Source: an uncultured Clostridia bacterium
GTDB taxonomy: Bacteria > Bacillota > Clostridia > Christensenellales > Aristaeellaceae
Assembly (NCBI GenBank): GCA_945877525.1
Contig: CAMDVP010000109.1
Span: 1-9,627 of the forward strand
Length of the DNA stretch: 9,627 nucleotides
Direction of reading: 5' to 3'
Below, one piece after another: positions 1 through 6,298 of this stretch. The stretch's first letter is position 1. Every line of letters begins with the position of its first letter. The position numbers were made by a program, and so were the translations under genes. Under the pieces are notes generated by a model. That model ran no database searches. It saw nothing but the letters and a program-made list of their open reading frames with translations, and had not been told where the DNA came from.

Positions 1-414
1 CGGATTGCCGGCATCGACCTGGATGAGCTGGGCCGGGAAATCTTCTCCCTTGGGTCCAGTGCCGACAAGAGCGTGGATGAGCTGCTGGCCACCGATTTCA
101 AGGAGTTCCATATTGCCGGGCACGACCTGGGTATCGGGCAGATTACCTGCCTGGATATCGAGCGCATGCTCTCCCGCCTGCCCGAGCTGCTCCCCGCCAT
201 GGAGACCATGAAGCAAAAGCGCGGCTACGACATGCAGCTGCTGATGCTGACTGACGTGCTGCGCGAAGGAACGGAGTTGATTTTCCTTGGCGACGAGGAG
301 ATCATCCGCATGGCCTTCGGCGTGGGCGAGATTCACGACCATCATGTGTTCCTGCCGGGCGTGGTCAGCCGCAAAAAGCAGATTGTGCCTGCCCTGTCGC
401 TCCTGTGGGGCTGA
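1..414 (+). CDS. ppaC: Manganese-dependent inorganic pyrophosphatase (family II), C-terminal part
   Basis: The reading frame is open from the first base to TGA at 412-414, so only the last 137 residues are present and the start lies outside the window. Family II pyrophosphatases hydrolyse cytoplasmic pyrophosphate to phosphate, using Mn2+ in an N-terminal DHH domain. That domain is missing here. What is seen is the DHHA2 domain, which closes over the substrate. The best evidence is the stretch FLPGVVSRKKQIVP near the end (about 349-390), containing the SRKKQ motif (367-381) whose Arg and Lys bind the phosphates in this family. The preceding segment ELIFLGDEEIIRMAFG also fits DHHA2. Some clostridial members carry CBS and DRTGG domains between DHH halves; this cannot be judged from the fragment. 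A secreted-protein gene follows after 26 bases. The family call is firm, the symbol less so. Confidence 0.88.
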   Translation, partial: RIAGIDLDELGREIFSLGSSADKSVDELLATDFKEFHIAGHDLGIGQITCLDIERMLSRLPELLPAMETMKQKRGYDMQLLMLTDVLREGTELIFLGDEEIIRMAFGVGEIHDHHVFLPGVVSRKKQIVPALSLLWG

Positions 415-427
415 TGAATCTGAAAGC

Positions 428-433
428 GAGGTG
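428..433 (+). promoter_or_regulatory. Ribosome binding site that decides the start at 441
   Basis: GAGGTG lies 7 bases before the ATG at 441 and matches the anti-Shine-Dalgarno region. Two other in-frame starts exist upstream, GTG at 405 and ATG at 414 (the latter overlaps the pyrophosphatase stop as TGATG). They would add 9-12 residues in front of an otherwise standard signal peptide and lack an equally good site, so 441 is preferred. Confidence 0.6.
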
Positions 434-440
434 CAAAACA

Positions 441-1826
441 ATGCGCTTTCCGTTCCGTCGCATACTTGCGTTGCTTGTATGCCTGTGCCTGCTTATGGCC
501 GGCCCTGCCCAGGCTGAAGAGGATGTGACCGGCGTGCGGTTCTCTCTGCGGGCGCAGCTGGAGCCTTCGGCCTTTTCCGCCGCATCCGACACGCTGAAAA
601 CCCTCTCCGGTCTTTCGCAGCTGCTGGACGCCATGACCCTGGAGGGTACGCTGGACCGCTCCTTCACCGGAAGCTTCGACCTGAACGCGGCGCTGACGCT
701 CTACGGTCTGCCGGAAACCCGTACCGACCTTCGGATGTTTGGCATAGATTCCCACTGGTGTGTACAAAGCAGCCTGCTTGGCGACGAAACCCTGATGATT
801 AACCTGCTGGCCCTGCTGGAGTTTTCCATCAAGGCCTATTCGCATCTGGGTATTCCCCTGCAGCGCGCGGCGCTTTTGGCGACTCCCTATGTGCATACCA
901 GCGCCTTTGAGGCCCTTGTCAGCGCGTGGAACCAGATCGTCGGCGCGAAAACCGGCTCCCGAACCATCACCCGCGCCAGGATGCTTTCTCTGGCCCGGCA
1001 GCTGGCTGACATTGCGGCAAATGACCGCGCTTTCCGCTATTGGGTGCAGGCAGTCGCCCTGGAAAGCGGCTATGACGAGGTCATCATGGAGGTCATGCTG
1101 GCGCTGCCCGAGTGGGCAGAGGAGGTCATTGGCTCAGATGGTCTTGTGATTACCGCGCAGGGCAGCACCGAAACCTGGCGCACCGGGAATACCACCCTGT
1201 TCACCCGCACTGTGGAAAACGGGCTGAACGTCTGGTCGCTGACGCTTCCTCCCCTGCCGGGCGGTTATCTTCTTGCCGCCTCCGGCCAGTCCAGGCACGC
1301 GGAGCATACCCTCAGCCTGAGCATCACGGAGGATAACGGCGACGCGGTGCTGAACGCATCCCTGCACGCCTCTTCCCTGCCTGAAACGCTGCCCGTCAGC
1401 AGTCCATTTTCCATGGATATCAATCTCACAGGCGGCGCCGCGGGCGATGGCACGCACCTGGTGCTGGAGGGCGACGGCGCTCAGGGACAGATCACCGTAT
1501 CCCTGCGCCAGGCCGATGCGGAGCTTCCCATGGTCACCGTCAGCGGCCAGCTGCTTCCCTACGAGCCTGCGTCCATCCCAAACTACACCGCAGCCGATAT
1601 GGTCGGCGTCAATTTGCTTTCCGTCAACGATACCACGCTGGCTGAGCTGATGCAGGATATCCTCGAGCCGCTGGTTCGCGGCGGGCTTCCCCTGCTGGTG
1701 CATGCCCCCGCCGCCGGTGTGCAGAGTCTGATGGACCTTCTGTCCGATTCCGGCATTCTGTCCCTGCTGACCGAGGGAAATGCCGACGGCAGCGAGGATG
1801 GCGGGCTTGTTGTCCTTGAGGAATAA
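441..1826 (+). CDS. Secreted protein of unknown function
   Basis: This encodes 461 residues that I do not recognise as a known family. The N-terminus is a classic Sec signal peptide: basic MRFPFRR, a hydrophobic core at about residues 8-21, then GPAQA before EED, giving a likely signal peptidase I cut after the AQA. No cysteine lipobox is at the cut site and no later membrane anchor or LPxTG-like sorting motif is seen, so the protein is probably released or loosely wall-bound. The mature part starts with helical, leucine-rich segments (about 40-230). It continues with Ser/Thr-rich alternating segments that look beta-rich (about 235-385) and ends in an amphipathic helical part and an acidic tail. 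The product contains few cysteines and no catalytic motif that I can name. The gene follows the pyrophosphatase after 26 bases and is closed by a terminator, so it is probably co-transcribed with it. There is no sign of transfer in base use. Confidence 0.8.
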   Translation: MRFPFRRILALLVCLCLLMAGPAQAEEDVTGVRFSLRAQLEPSAFSAASDTLKTLSGLSQLLDAMTLEGTLDRSFTGSFDLNAALTLYGLPETRTDLRMFGIDSHWCVQSSLLGDETLMINLLALLEFSIKAYSHLGIPLQRAALLATPYVHTSAFEALVSAWNQIVGAKTGSRTITRARMLSLARQLADIAANDRAFRYWVQAVALESGYDEVIMEVMLALPEWAEEVIGSDGLVITAQGSTETWRTGNTTLFTRTVENGLNVWSLTLPPLPGGYLLAASGQSRHAEHTLSLSITEDNGDAVLNASLHASSLPETLPVSSPFSMDINLTGGAAGDGTHLVLEGDGAQGQITVSLRQADAELPMVTVSGQLLPYEPASIPNYTAADMVGVNLLSVNDTTLAELMQDILEPLVRGGLPLLVHAPAAGVQSLMDLLSDSGILSLLTEGNADGSEDGGLVVLEE

Positions 1827-1846
1827 GTAATCCCCATGTATTCCAC

Positions 1847-1867
1847 GCGGCTTCGGCCGCTTTTTTT
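1847..1867 (+). terminator. Intrinsic terminator after the secreted-protein gene
   Basis: A perfect 5-bp stem GCGGC/GCCGC closes a TTCG tetraloop and is followed directly by seven T (1861-1867). It sits 20 bases after the stop codon at 1826. The UUCG loop makes a short stem unusually stable. It should separate this unit from the marR operon. Confidence 0.85.
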
Positions 1868-1880
1868 GTGCGCAGCACAA
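1866..1880. repeat. Short inverted repeat TTGTGC-GCA-GCACAA
   Basis: Perfect 6-bp arms surround a 3-base centre, starting in the T tract of the preceding terminator. It lies about 47 bases upstream of the marR -35 box. It could be a protein-binding site or a chance palindrome; it is too small and badly placed to be a second terminator. Confidence 0.35.
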
Positions 1881-1912
1881 TGCAGGCAAGCTCCGGGATG
1901 TTCACACAATGT

Positions 1913-1930
1913 TCAATCGCATGCTATTGA
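1913..1930. promoter_or_regulatory. Candidate MarR operator (18-bp palindrome)
   Basis: The sequence TCAATCGCATGCTATTGA is a near-perfect palindrome: 16 of 18 positions are symmetric, and only the pair at positions 6 and 13 breaks it. It covers the first four bases of the -35 box at 1927-1932. MarR dimers bind such palindromes of about 16-20 bp and commonly repress their own promoter. Binding here would block RNA polymerase. A direct repeat TGTTCA at 1899-1904 and 1910-1915, spaced 11 bp (one helical turn), lies just upstream and overlaps the left arm. That the neighbouring MarR protein is the binder is inferred from position. Confidence 0.6.
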
Positions 1931-1955
1931 CATCGAAAAATGAAACGCTTATACT
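1927..1955 (+). promoter_or_regulatory. Sigma-A-type promoter of the marR-ABC operon
   Basis: A consensus -35 TTGACA (1927-1932) and a -10 TATACT (1950-1955, one mismatch to TATAAT) are separated by exactly 17 bases. Transcription should begin near 1962, giving a leader of about 30 bases before the marR start. Such a strong promoter fits a repressed operon that is released by an inducer. Confidence 0.85.
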
Positions 1956-1973
1956 GAAAAACGTATGATGAAA

Positions 1974-1978
1974 GGAGG
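1974..1978 (+). promoter_or_regulatory. Ribosome binding site of the MarR gene
   Basis: GGAGG within AAAGGAGG (1971-1978) lies 12 bases before the ATG at 1991, slightly further than usual. No nearer in-frame start codon exists, so 1991 is kept. Confidence 0.7.
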
Positions 1979-1990
1979 AATGAGAGCCGC

Positions 1991-2461
1991 ATGAAGGAAC
2001 CTGCGCATGGGTATGGCTTGTATATCAAGAAGATCAGCGACGCCATGGCCAAGCGGGCCAACCGCAGCCTGCAGGCGCACAATTTGACGCTGAGCCAGTC
2101 CCACATGCTGATGACTCTGGCCGCCGCAGAAGAGAAAACCCACTCGCTAAAGGAGTTGGAGGCGCGCTTTCACGTTGCCCAGTCCACTATGGCGGGGCTT
2201 GTGGTGCGCCTGGAGCGCAAGGGCCTGCTGGAAACCCTGAGAGATCCGGAGGATCACCGGATCAAGCGCGTGCAGCTGACCCAGGCAGGGCTGGAAACCA
2301 GCATGGCCTGCCGCGAGGACATCCTGCAGGCAGAGGCTACACTGGTCGCCGGGCTGAACGATGAGGAGAAGGCCCTGCTTATGGACATGCTCCGGCGGGT
2401 ATACGCTTCCCTGAACAACGCCGAAGGAAAGGATGATTTGCCCGTATGCTTAAAACCCTGA
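1991..2461 (+). CDS. MarR-family transcriptional regulator
   Basis: A 156-residue protein of typical MarR length that should bind DNA as a dimer and respond to small, often toxic, molecules. The winged helix-turn-helix is clear. Helices lie at about residues 34-46 and 52-60, and the recognition helix at about 63-77 (VAQSTMAGLVVRLERKG). The beta wing at 85-97 carries the hallmark D-x-x-D-x-R pattern (RDPEDHRIKRVQLT) that contacts the minor groove. The flanking N- and C-terminal helices (about 5-30 and 98-145) form the dimer interface. The start codon is the only good one after the ribosome binding site. The gene is first in an operon with two ABC exporter genes, and its 3' end overlaps the next gene by 16 bases. 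It most likely represses the operon, including itself, through the palindrome over the -35 box. The ligand is unknown. Confidence 0.93.
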   Translation: MKEPAHGYGLYIKKISDAMAKRANRSLQAHNLTLSQSHMLMTLAAAEEKTHSLKELEARFHVAQSTMAGLVVRLERKGLLETLRDPEDHRIKRVQLTQAGLETSMACREDILQAEATLVAGLNDEEKALLMDMLRRVYASLNNAEGKDDLPVCLKP

Positions 2462-4221
2462 TGAGACAGGTCAAGCAATACAAAACTGTCTCCATCATCA
2501 CGCCCATCTTCGCCGCTCTGGAGGTGCTGATGGAAACGCTGATTCCCTTTGTCACCGCATGGCTGATTGACCGGGGCATCCAGGCCGGCAACATGAACGA
2601 AATATGGAAGTACGGCCTGCTGATGCTGGCGCTGTCTTTCCTCAGCCTGCTGTTCGGCTTCCTGGCGGCGAAAACCGCGGCCACAGCCTCGGCGGGCTTC
2701 GCCTGCAATTTGCGGGACGCCATGTATCAGAACATTCAGCGTTTTTCCTTTTCCAACATTGACAAGTTTTCTACCGCGGGCCTTGTCACCCGCATGACTA
2801 CCGACGTAACCAACGTGCAGAACGCCTTCCAGATGATCCTGCGTATTGTGGTGCGCGCTCCGCTGACGCTGATCTGCTCCATGGTCATGTGCTTTGTGAT
2901 CAACCGTCAGCTCAGCACCGTGTTCGTGGTGGTGCTGGCATTCCTGGCCGTAGCGCTGTTCGCCATCATCCGCAAGGTCAGCCGTCTGTTTGACAATGTG
3001 TTCAAAAAGTACGACGCTCTCAACGCCAGCGTGCAGGAGAACGTTTCCGCCATTCGCGTAGTGAAGGCCTTCGTTCGTGAAAAGTATGAGAACGAGAAGT
3101 TTGCCAACGCCGCTGCCAACGTTTACCGGCTGTTTGTGAAGGCGGAGGGCTTTATCGCCATGAACAGCCCCATCATGATGCTGGCCGTATACGGCTCCAT
3201 CATCGCCCTGTCCTGGTTCGGCGCGAAATTTATTGTGGCGAACACCCTGACCACGGGCGAGCTGACCTCGCTGTTCAGCTATGTGATGAGCATGTTCATG
3301 TCCCTGATGATGGTATCCATGATTTTTGTGATGCTGTCCATGTCCGTGGCTGCCGGTCGCCGCATCTGCGAAGTGCTGGATGAGGAACCCGACCTGACCA
3401 ACCCCGAGCAGCCCGTCACCGAGGTGAAGGACGGCTCCATCGACTTCAACCATGTGACCTTCTCCTATCGTGCCACCGGCACAGGAGAAGCCACCCTGAA
3501 GGATATCGACCTGCATATCAAGTCCGGCGAAACCATCGGCGTCATCGGCGGAACAGGCTGCGGCAAGTCCTCCCTGGTCAGCCTCATCAGCCGCCTGTAC
3601 GATGTGGACAGCGGCAGTGTTGAGGTCGGCGGACTGGATGTGCGCAAATACGACATGGAGGCGCTGCGCAATCAGGTGGCCGTGGTGCTGCAGAAGAACG
3701 TGCTGTTCTCCGGCACCATCCTGGATAACCTGCGCTGGGGCAAGGAGGACGCCACGGAGGAGGAATGCCGCGAGGTGTGCCGCCAGGCCTGTGCGGACGA
3801 ATTTATCGAGCGCCTGCCCGAAGGCTACAACACCTGGATTGAGCAGGGCGGCACCAACGTGTCCGGCGGACAGAAGCAGCGCCTGTGCATTGCCCGGGCC
3901 CTGCTGAAAAAGCCCCGCGTGCTGGTCCTGGACGATTCCACCTCCGCAGTGGACACCGCTACCGATGCGAAAATCCGCCGCGCCTTTGCCCAGAAGATCC
4001 CCGGCACCACCAAGATTATCATTGCCCAGCGCGTAAACTCTGTGGAGCATGCCGATCGAATCATTGTGATGGAGAACGGCCGGATCAATGCCTTCGATAC
4101 CCATGAAAACCTGCTGAAAACCAACGACATCTATCGTGAAATCTATGAAACCCAGACAGGCGGCGGCAGCGGCGACTTTGACCAGCCCGCGCCTGACACG
4201 GAAGGAGGCGAAGGCGTATGA
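2446..4221 (+). CDS. ABC exporter half-transporter, subunit with degenerate ATP site residues
   Basis: A 591-residue membrane and ATPase half-transporter. A type IV exporter membrane domain spans about residues 14-310, with six helices near 15-40, 53-76, 131-152, 155-175, 236-262 and 273-300. The nucleotide-binding domain starts near 335. It has Walker A GGTGCGKSS (368-376, K374), Q-loop Q416 and an intact signature VSGGQ (472-476). The Walker B end is LDDSTSAVD, with Asp497 in place of the catalytic Glu, and the switch His is replaced by Gln528. These changes mark the non-catalytic half of heterodimeric exporters such as TM287, so its partner is the next gene. The chosen ATG at 2446 overlaps marR by 16 bases and has GGAAAGGA 12 bases upstream; the ATG at 2461 has no such site. 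The tail ends in a Gly-rich acidic stretch (GGGSGDFDQP) that is probably flexible. The likely role is drug or toxic-compound export; substrate unknown. Confidence 0.93.
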   Translation: MLKTLMRQVKQYKTVSIITPIFAALEVLMETLIPFVTAWLIDRGIQAGNMNEIWKYGLLMLALSFLSLLFGFLAAKTAATASAGFACNLRDAMYQNIQRFSFSNIDKFSTAGLVTRMTTDVTNVQNAFQMILRIVVRAPLTLICSMVMCFVINRQLSTVFVVVLAFLAVALFAIIRKVSRLFDNVFKKYDALNASVQENVSAIRVVKAFVREKYENEKFANAAANVYRLFVKAEGFIAMNSPIMMLAVYGSIIALSWFGAKFIVANTLTTGELTSLFSYVMSMFMSLMMVSMIFVMLSMSVAAGRRICEVLDEEPDLTNPEQPVTEVKDGSIDFNHVTFSYRATGTGEATLKDIDLHIKSGETIGVIGGTGCGKSSLVSLISRLYDVDSGSVEVGGLDVRKYDMEALRNQVAVVLQKNVLFSGTILDNLRWGKEDATEEECREVCRQACADEFIERLPEGYNTWIEQGGTNVSGGQKQRLCIARALLKKPRVLVLDDSTSAVDTATDAKIRRAFAQKIPGTTKIIIAQRVNSVEHADRIIVMENGRINAFDTHENLLKTNDIYREIYETQTGGGSGDFDQPAPDTEGGEGV

Positions 4222-6152
4222 TGAAGGGATCCGGTCCCCGCGGGCCGCATGGCCCCCGCGGCCCTCATGGCGGCATGATGAAGCCCGGCTCCATGAAGGG
4301 GCAGGGCAAAATCCTTGCCCGGCTGATGAAGATGATCTTCCGGGAATACAAGTGGCACATGCTGCTGGTGGTGATTTTCATTGTCGCCTCGGTGCTTTGC
4401 ACCCTGCAGGGTACGCTGTTTACCCAGAAGCTTATCGACGACTACATTCTGCCCATGCTCGCCCAGGAGGTTCCCGACTTCGGCCCGCTGGCCAGGGCGC
4501 TTGTGCGGCTGGCCGTTATCCTGTGCATCGGCATTGCCTGCTCCTACGGCTATAACCGCCTGATGGTCACCGTCAGCCAGGGAAGCATGCTGAAAATCCG
4601 CAGGGAGCTGTTCTCCTCCATGGAGCATCTGCCCATCAAGTATTTTGACACCCATGCCCACGGCGACATCATGTCCGTGTACACAAACGACGTGGACACC
4701 CTCCGCCAGCTGATTGGCAATACCATGCCCCAGGTGCTCAATTCGCTTATCACCATCGTCAGCACCTTCATCAGCATGGTCACCATGTCCTTTCCGCTGA
4801 CCTGCGTATCCCTGGTGATGATTGTGGTGATGATGCTCACCGCCGGGAAGCTCAGCGGCAAGGCCGGAGCCTACTTTGTTGCCCAGCAGAAAAACCTGGG
4901 CCAGGTCAACGGCTATATTGAAGAGATGATGGAAGGGCAGAAGGTGGTAAAGGTATTCTGCCACGAAGAAAAGGCCGTGGAACGCTTCCGTGAACTGAAC
5001 GAGGAACTTCGTGTCAGCGCCGAGAACGCCAACTCCTTCGCCAACCGCCTAGGTCCCATCAACAATAACCTCGGCCACATCAGCTATGTGCTGTGCGCCG
5101 TGACCGGCGCGGGCCTTGCCCTTGGCGGAACCGGGTTGACCCTGGGCCGTCTGGTATCCTTCCTGACGCTGAACAAGAATTTCACCCAGCCTGTAACGCA
5201 GATCGCCCAGCAGCTGAACTCCATCGTCATGGCCATGGCTGGCGCAGGCCGCGTGTTCGCCATGATGGACGAACCCCCCGAAGCCGACGACGGCTATGTG
5301 GAGCTGGTCAACGCCCGCGAGCTGCCTGACGGCTCCCTCGCTGAGGCGGACAGCCGCACCGGCGTGTGGGCCTGGAAGCACCCCCATCAGCAGGACGGCA
5401 GCGTCACCTATACCCGGGTGCAGGGCGGCGTAACCTTTGACGATGTAGACTTCGGCTATACCGATGAAAAGCCCGTGCTGCACGGCATCACCATGTATGC
5501 CATGCCCGGGCAGAAGATCGCCTTCGTAGGCGGCACAGGCGCTGGCAAAACCACCATCACCAATCTGATTAACCGTTTCTATGATATCCAGGACGGCAAA
5601 ATCCGCTACGACGACATCAACATCAACAAAATCAGGAAGGATGACCTGCGCCGCTCCCTGGGCATCGTGCTGCAGGATACCCATCTGTTCACCGGTACCG
5701 TGCTGGACAATATCCGCTACGGCCGCCTGGACGCCACCGACGAGGAGTGCCGCGAGGCTGCCCGCCTGGCCAATGCCGACGGCTTCATCCGCCGCCTGCC
5801 CGACGGCTACAACACCATGCTCACCGGCGACGGCGCAAACCTCTCCCAGGGGCAGCGGCAGCTGCTGGCCATTGCCCGCGCCGCCGTGGCCGACCCGCCG
5901 GTGCTGATCCTGGACGAGGCCACCTCCTCCATCGACACCCGCACAGAAACGCTGGTGCAGCAGGGCATGGACGCGCTGATGAAGGGCCGCACCACCTTTG
6001 TGATTGCCCACCGCCTGTCCACCGTGCGCAACGCGGACTGCATCATGGTGCTGGAACAGGGGCGCATCATCGAGCGCGGCACCCACGATCAGCTGATCGA
6101 GCAGCAGGGCAAGTATTACCAGCTGTACACCGGCAACGCCATATCTGCCTGA
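4218..6152 (+). CDS. ABC exporter half-transporter, catalytic subunit
   Basis: A 644-residue half-transporter that pairs with the preceding subunit. After a Gly/Pro/His-rich N-terminus (residues 4-19) the membrane domain runs from about residue 46 to 345. The nucleotide-binding domain starts near 405. It has Walker A GGTGAGKTT (438-446, K444), Walker B LDEATSSID with catalytic Glu567, and switch His598. The signature reads LSQGQ (542-546) instead of LSGGQ. In a heterodimer, its Walker motifs and the intact signature of the partner form the active ATP site. Its own deviant signature contributes to the degenerate site. A linker of about 53 residues (352-404), longer than in the partner, contains WAWKHPH (384-390). 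I recall similar linkers in BmrD/LmrD-like subunits, but this was not checked. The first ATG (4218) overlaps the previous stop as ATGA and has GGAGG 9 bases upstream; a second ATG follows at once. Two hairpins end the operon. Confidence 0.94.
   Translation: MMKGSGPRGPHGPRGPHGGMMKPGSMKGQGKILARLMKMIFREYKWHMLLVVIFIVASVLCTLQGTLFTQKLIDDYILPMLAQEVPDFGPLARALVRLAVILCIGIACSYGYNRLMVTVSQGSMLKIRRELFSSMEHLPIKYFDTHAHGDIMSVYTNDVDTLRQLIGNTMPQVLNSLITIVSTFISMVTMSFPLTCVSLVMIVVMMLTAGKLSGKAGAYFVAQQKNLGQVNGYIEEMMEGQKVVKVFCHEEKAVERFRELNEELRVSAENANSFANRLGPINNNLGHISYVLCAVTGAGLALGGTGLTLGRLVSFLTLNKNFTQPVTQIAQQLNSIVMAMAGAGRVFAMMDEPPEADDGYVELVNARELPDGSLAEADSRTGVWAWKHPHQQDGSVTYTRVQGGVTFDDVDFGYTDEKPVLHGITMYAMPGQKIAFVGGTGAGKTTITNLINRFYDIQDGKIRYDDININKIRKDDLRRSLGIVLQDTHLFTGTVLDNIRYGRLDATDEECREAARLANADGFIRRLPDGYNTMLTGDGANLSQGQRQLLAIARAAVADPPVLILDEATSSIDTRTETLVQQGMDALMKGRTTFVIAHRLSTVRNADCIMVLEQGRIIERGTHDQLIEQQGKYYQLYTGNAISA
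4233..4268 (+). repeat. Tandem 18-base repeat coding for GPRGPH twice
   Basis: Two consecutive 18-base units (4233-4250 and 4251-4268) each encode Gly-Pro-Arg-Gly-Pro-His at residues 6-17 of the second ABC subunit. The units differ at a few bases but give identical peptides. The segment lies in the cytosolic N-terminal extension before the first helix. It may be a disordered tail; the two His could bind metal weakly, though nothing shows that. Confidence 0.8.
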
Positions 6153-6203
6153 GCAAAAGCGGATTAAGCATCATTCACTTGCCATGTAATCAAAGAAAAT
6201 CGC

Positions 6204-6239
6204 AAATGCGCAAGCCCCGTATCAGGGCTTGCGCATTTT
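6204..6239. terminator. Strong hairpin terminator, probably bidirectional
   Basis: A perfect 14-bp stem (6204-6217 with 6225-6238) closes a 7-base loop, CGTATCA. The stem ends in AAA/TTT with one more T after it. It lies 51 bases after the ABC operon stop. On the opposite strand the same stem is followed by GCGATTTTCTTTG. It can therefore also stop transcription coming from the kinase gene, whose stop codon is at 6299-6301. The T tract is short on both sides, so efficiency is uncertain. Confidence 0.75.
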
Positions 6240-6245
6240 AGTGTG

Positions 6246-6275
6246 TCAAAAAAGTGGCTGCGGTTGCTTTTTTGA
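6246..6275 (+). terminator. Second hairpin with A6/T6 arms
   Basis: On the + strand, TCAAAAAAGTGGC pairs with GTTGCTTTTTTGA around a TGCG tetraloop. The inner core uses G-U pairs and the outer arms are A6/T6, the layout of an intrinsic terminator with its U tract in the 3' arm. On the - strand the core pairs poorly, because the G-U pairs become C-A mismatches. It therefore favours + strand transcripts, as a backup to the hairpin at 6204-6239. The 23 bases from here to the kinase stop codon show nothing else. Confidence 0.6.
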
Positions 6276-6298
6276 GATGGCTGCACTCTGTCAATTTG

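Noticed and set aside
405..440. Longer version of the secreted protein starting at GTG 405 or ATG 414
   Set aside because: It would place 9-12 extra residues before a standard signal peptide and has no comparable ribosome binding site. The TGATG overlap is tempting, but the GAGGTG site before 441 fits better.
1134..1889. A 251-codon open frame on the - strand across the secreted-protein gene and its terminator
   Set aside because: It would have to begin upstream of a terminator hairpin that it reads through in reverse, and shows no motif or ribosome binding site. The + strand gene has a signal peptide and a Shine-Dalgarno site.
1827..1990. Riboswitch or attenuator in the leader of the marR operon
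   Set aside because: The hairpin here belongs to the preceding gene and lies upstream of the promoter. The transcript leader after the predicted start is only about 30 bases, too short for a riboswitch.
2254..4104. A 616-codon open frame on the - strand opposite the MarR and first ABC genes
   Set aside because: Its product is His/Gln/Gly-rich with no family motif, and it lies opposite genes with clear domains and ribosome binding sites. It follows from the strong G/C bias at third codon positions of the real gene.
5049..6086. A 345-codon open frame on the - strand opposite the second ABC gene
   Set aside because: It covers the Walker A to switch-His region of the real ABC protein in reverse, and its product is Gly/His/Val-rich noise caused by codon bias.
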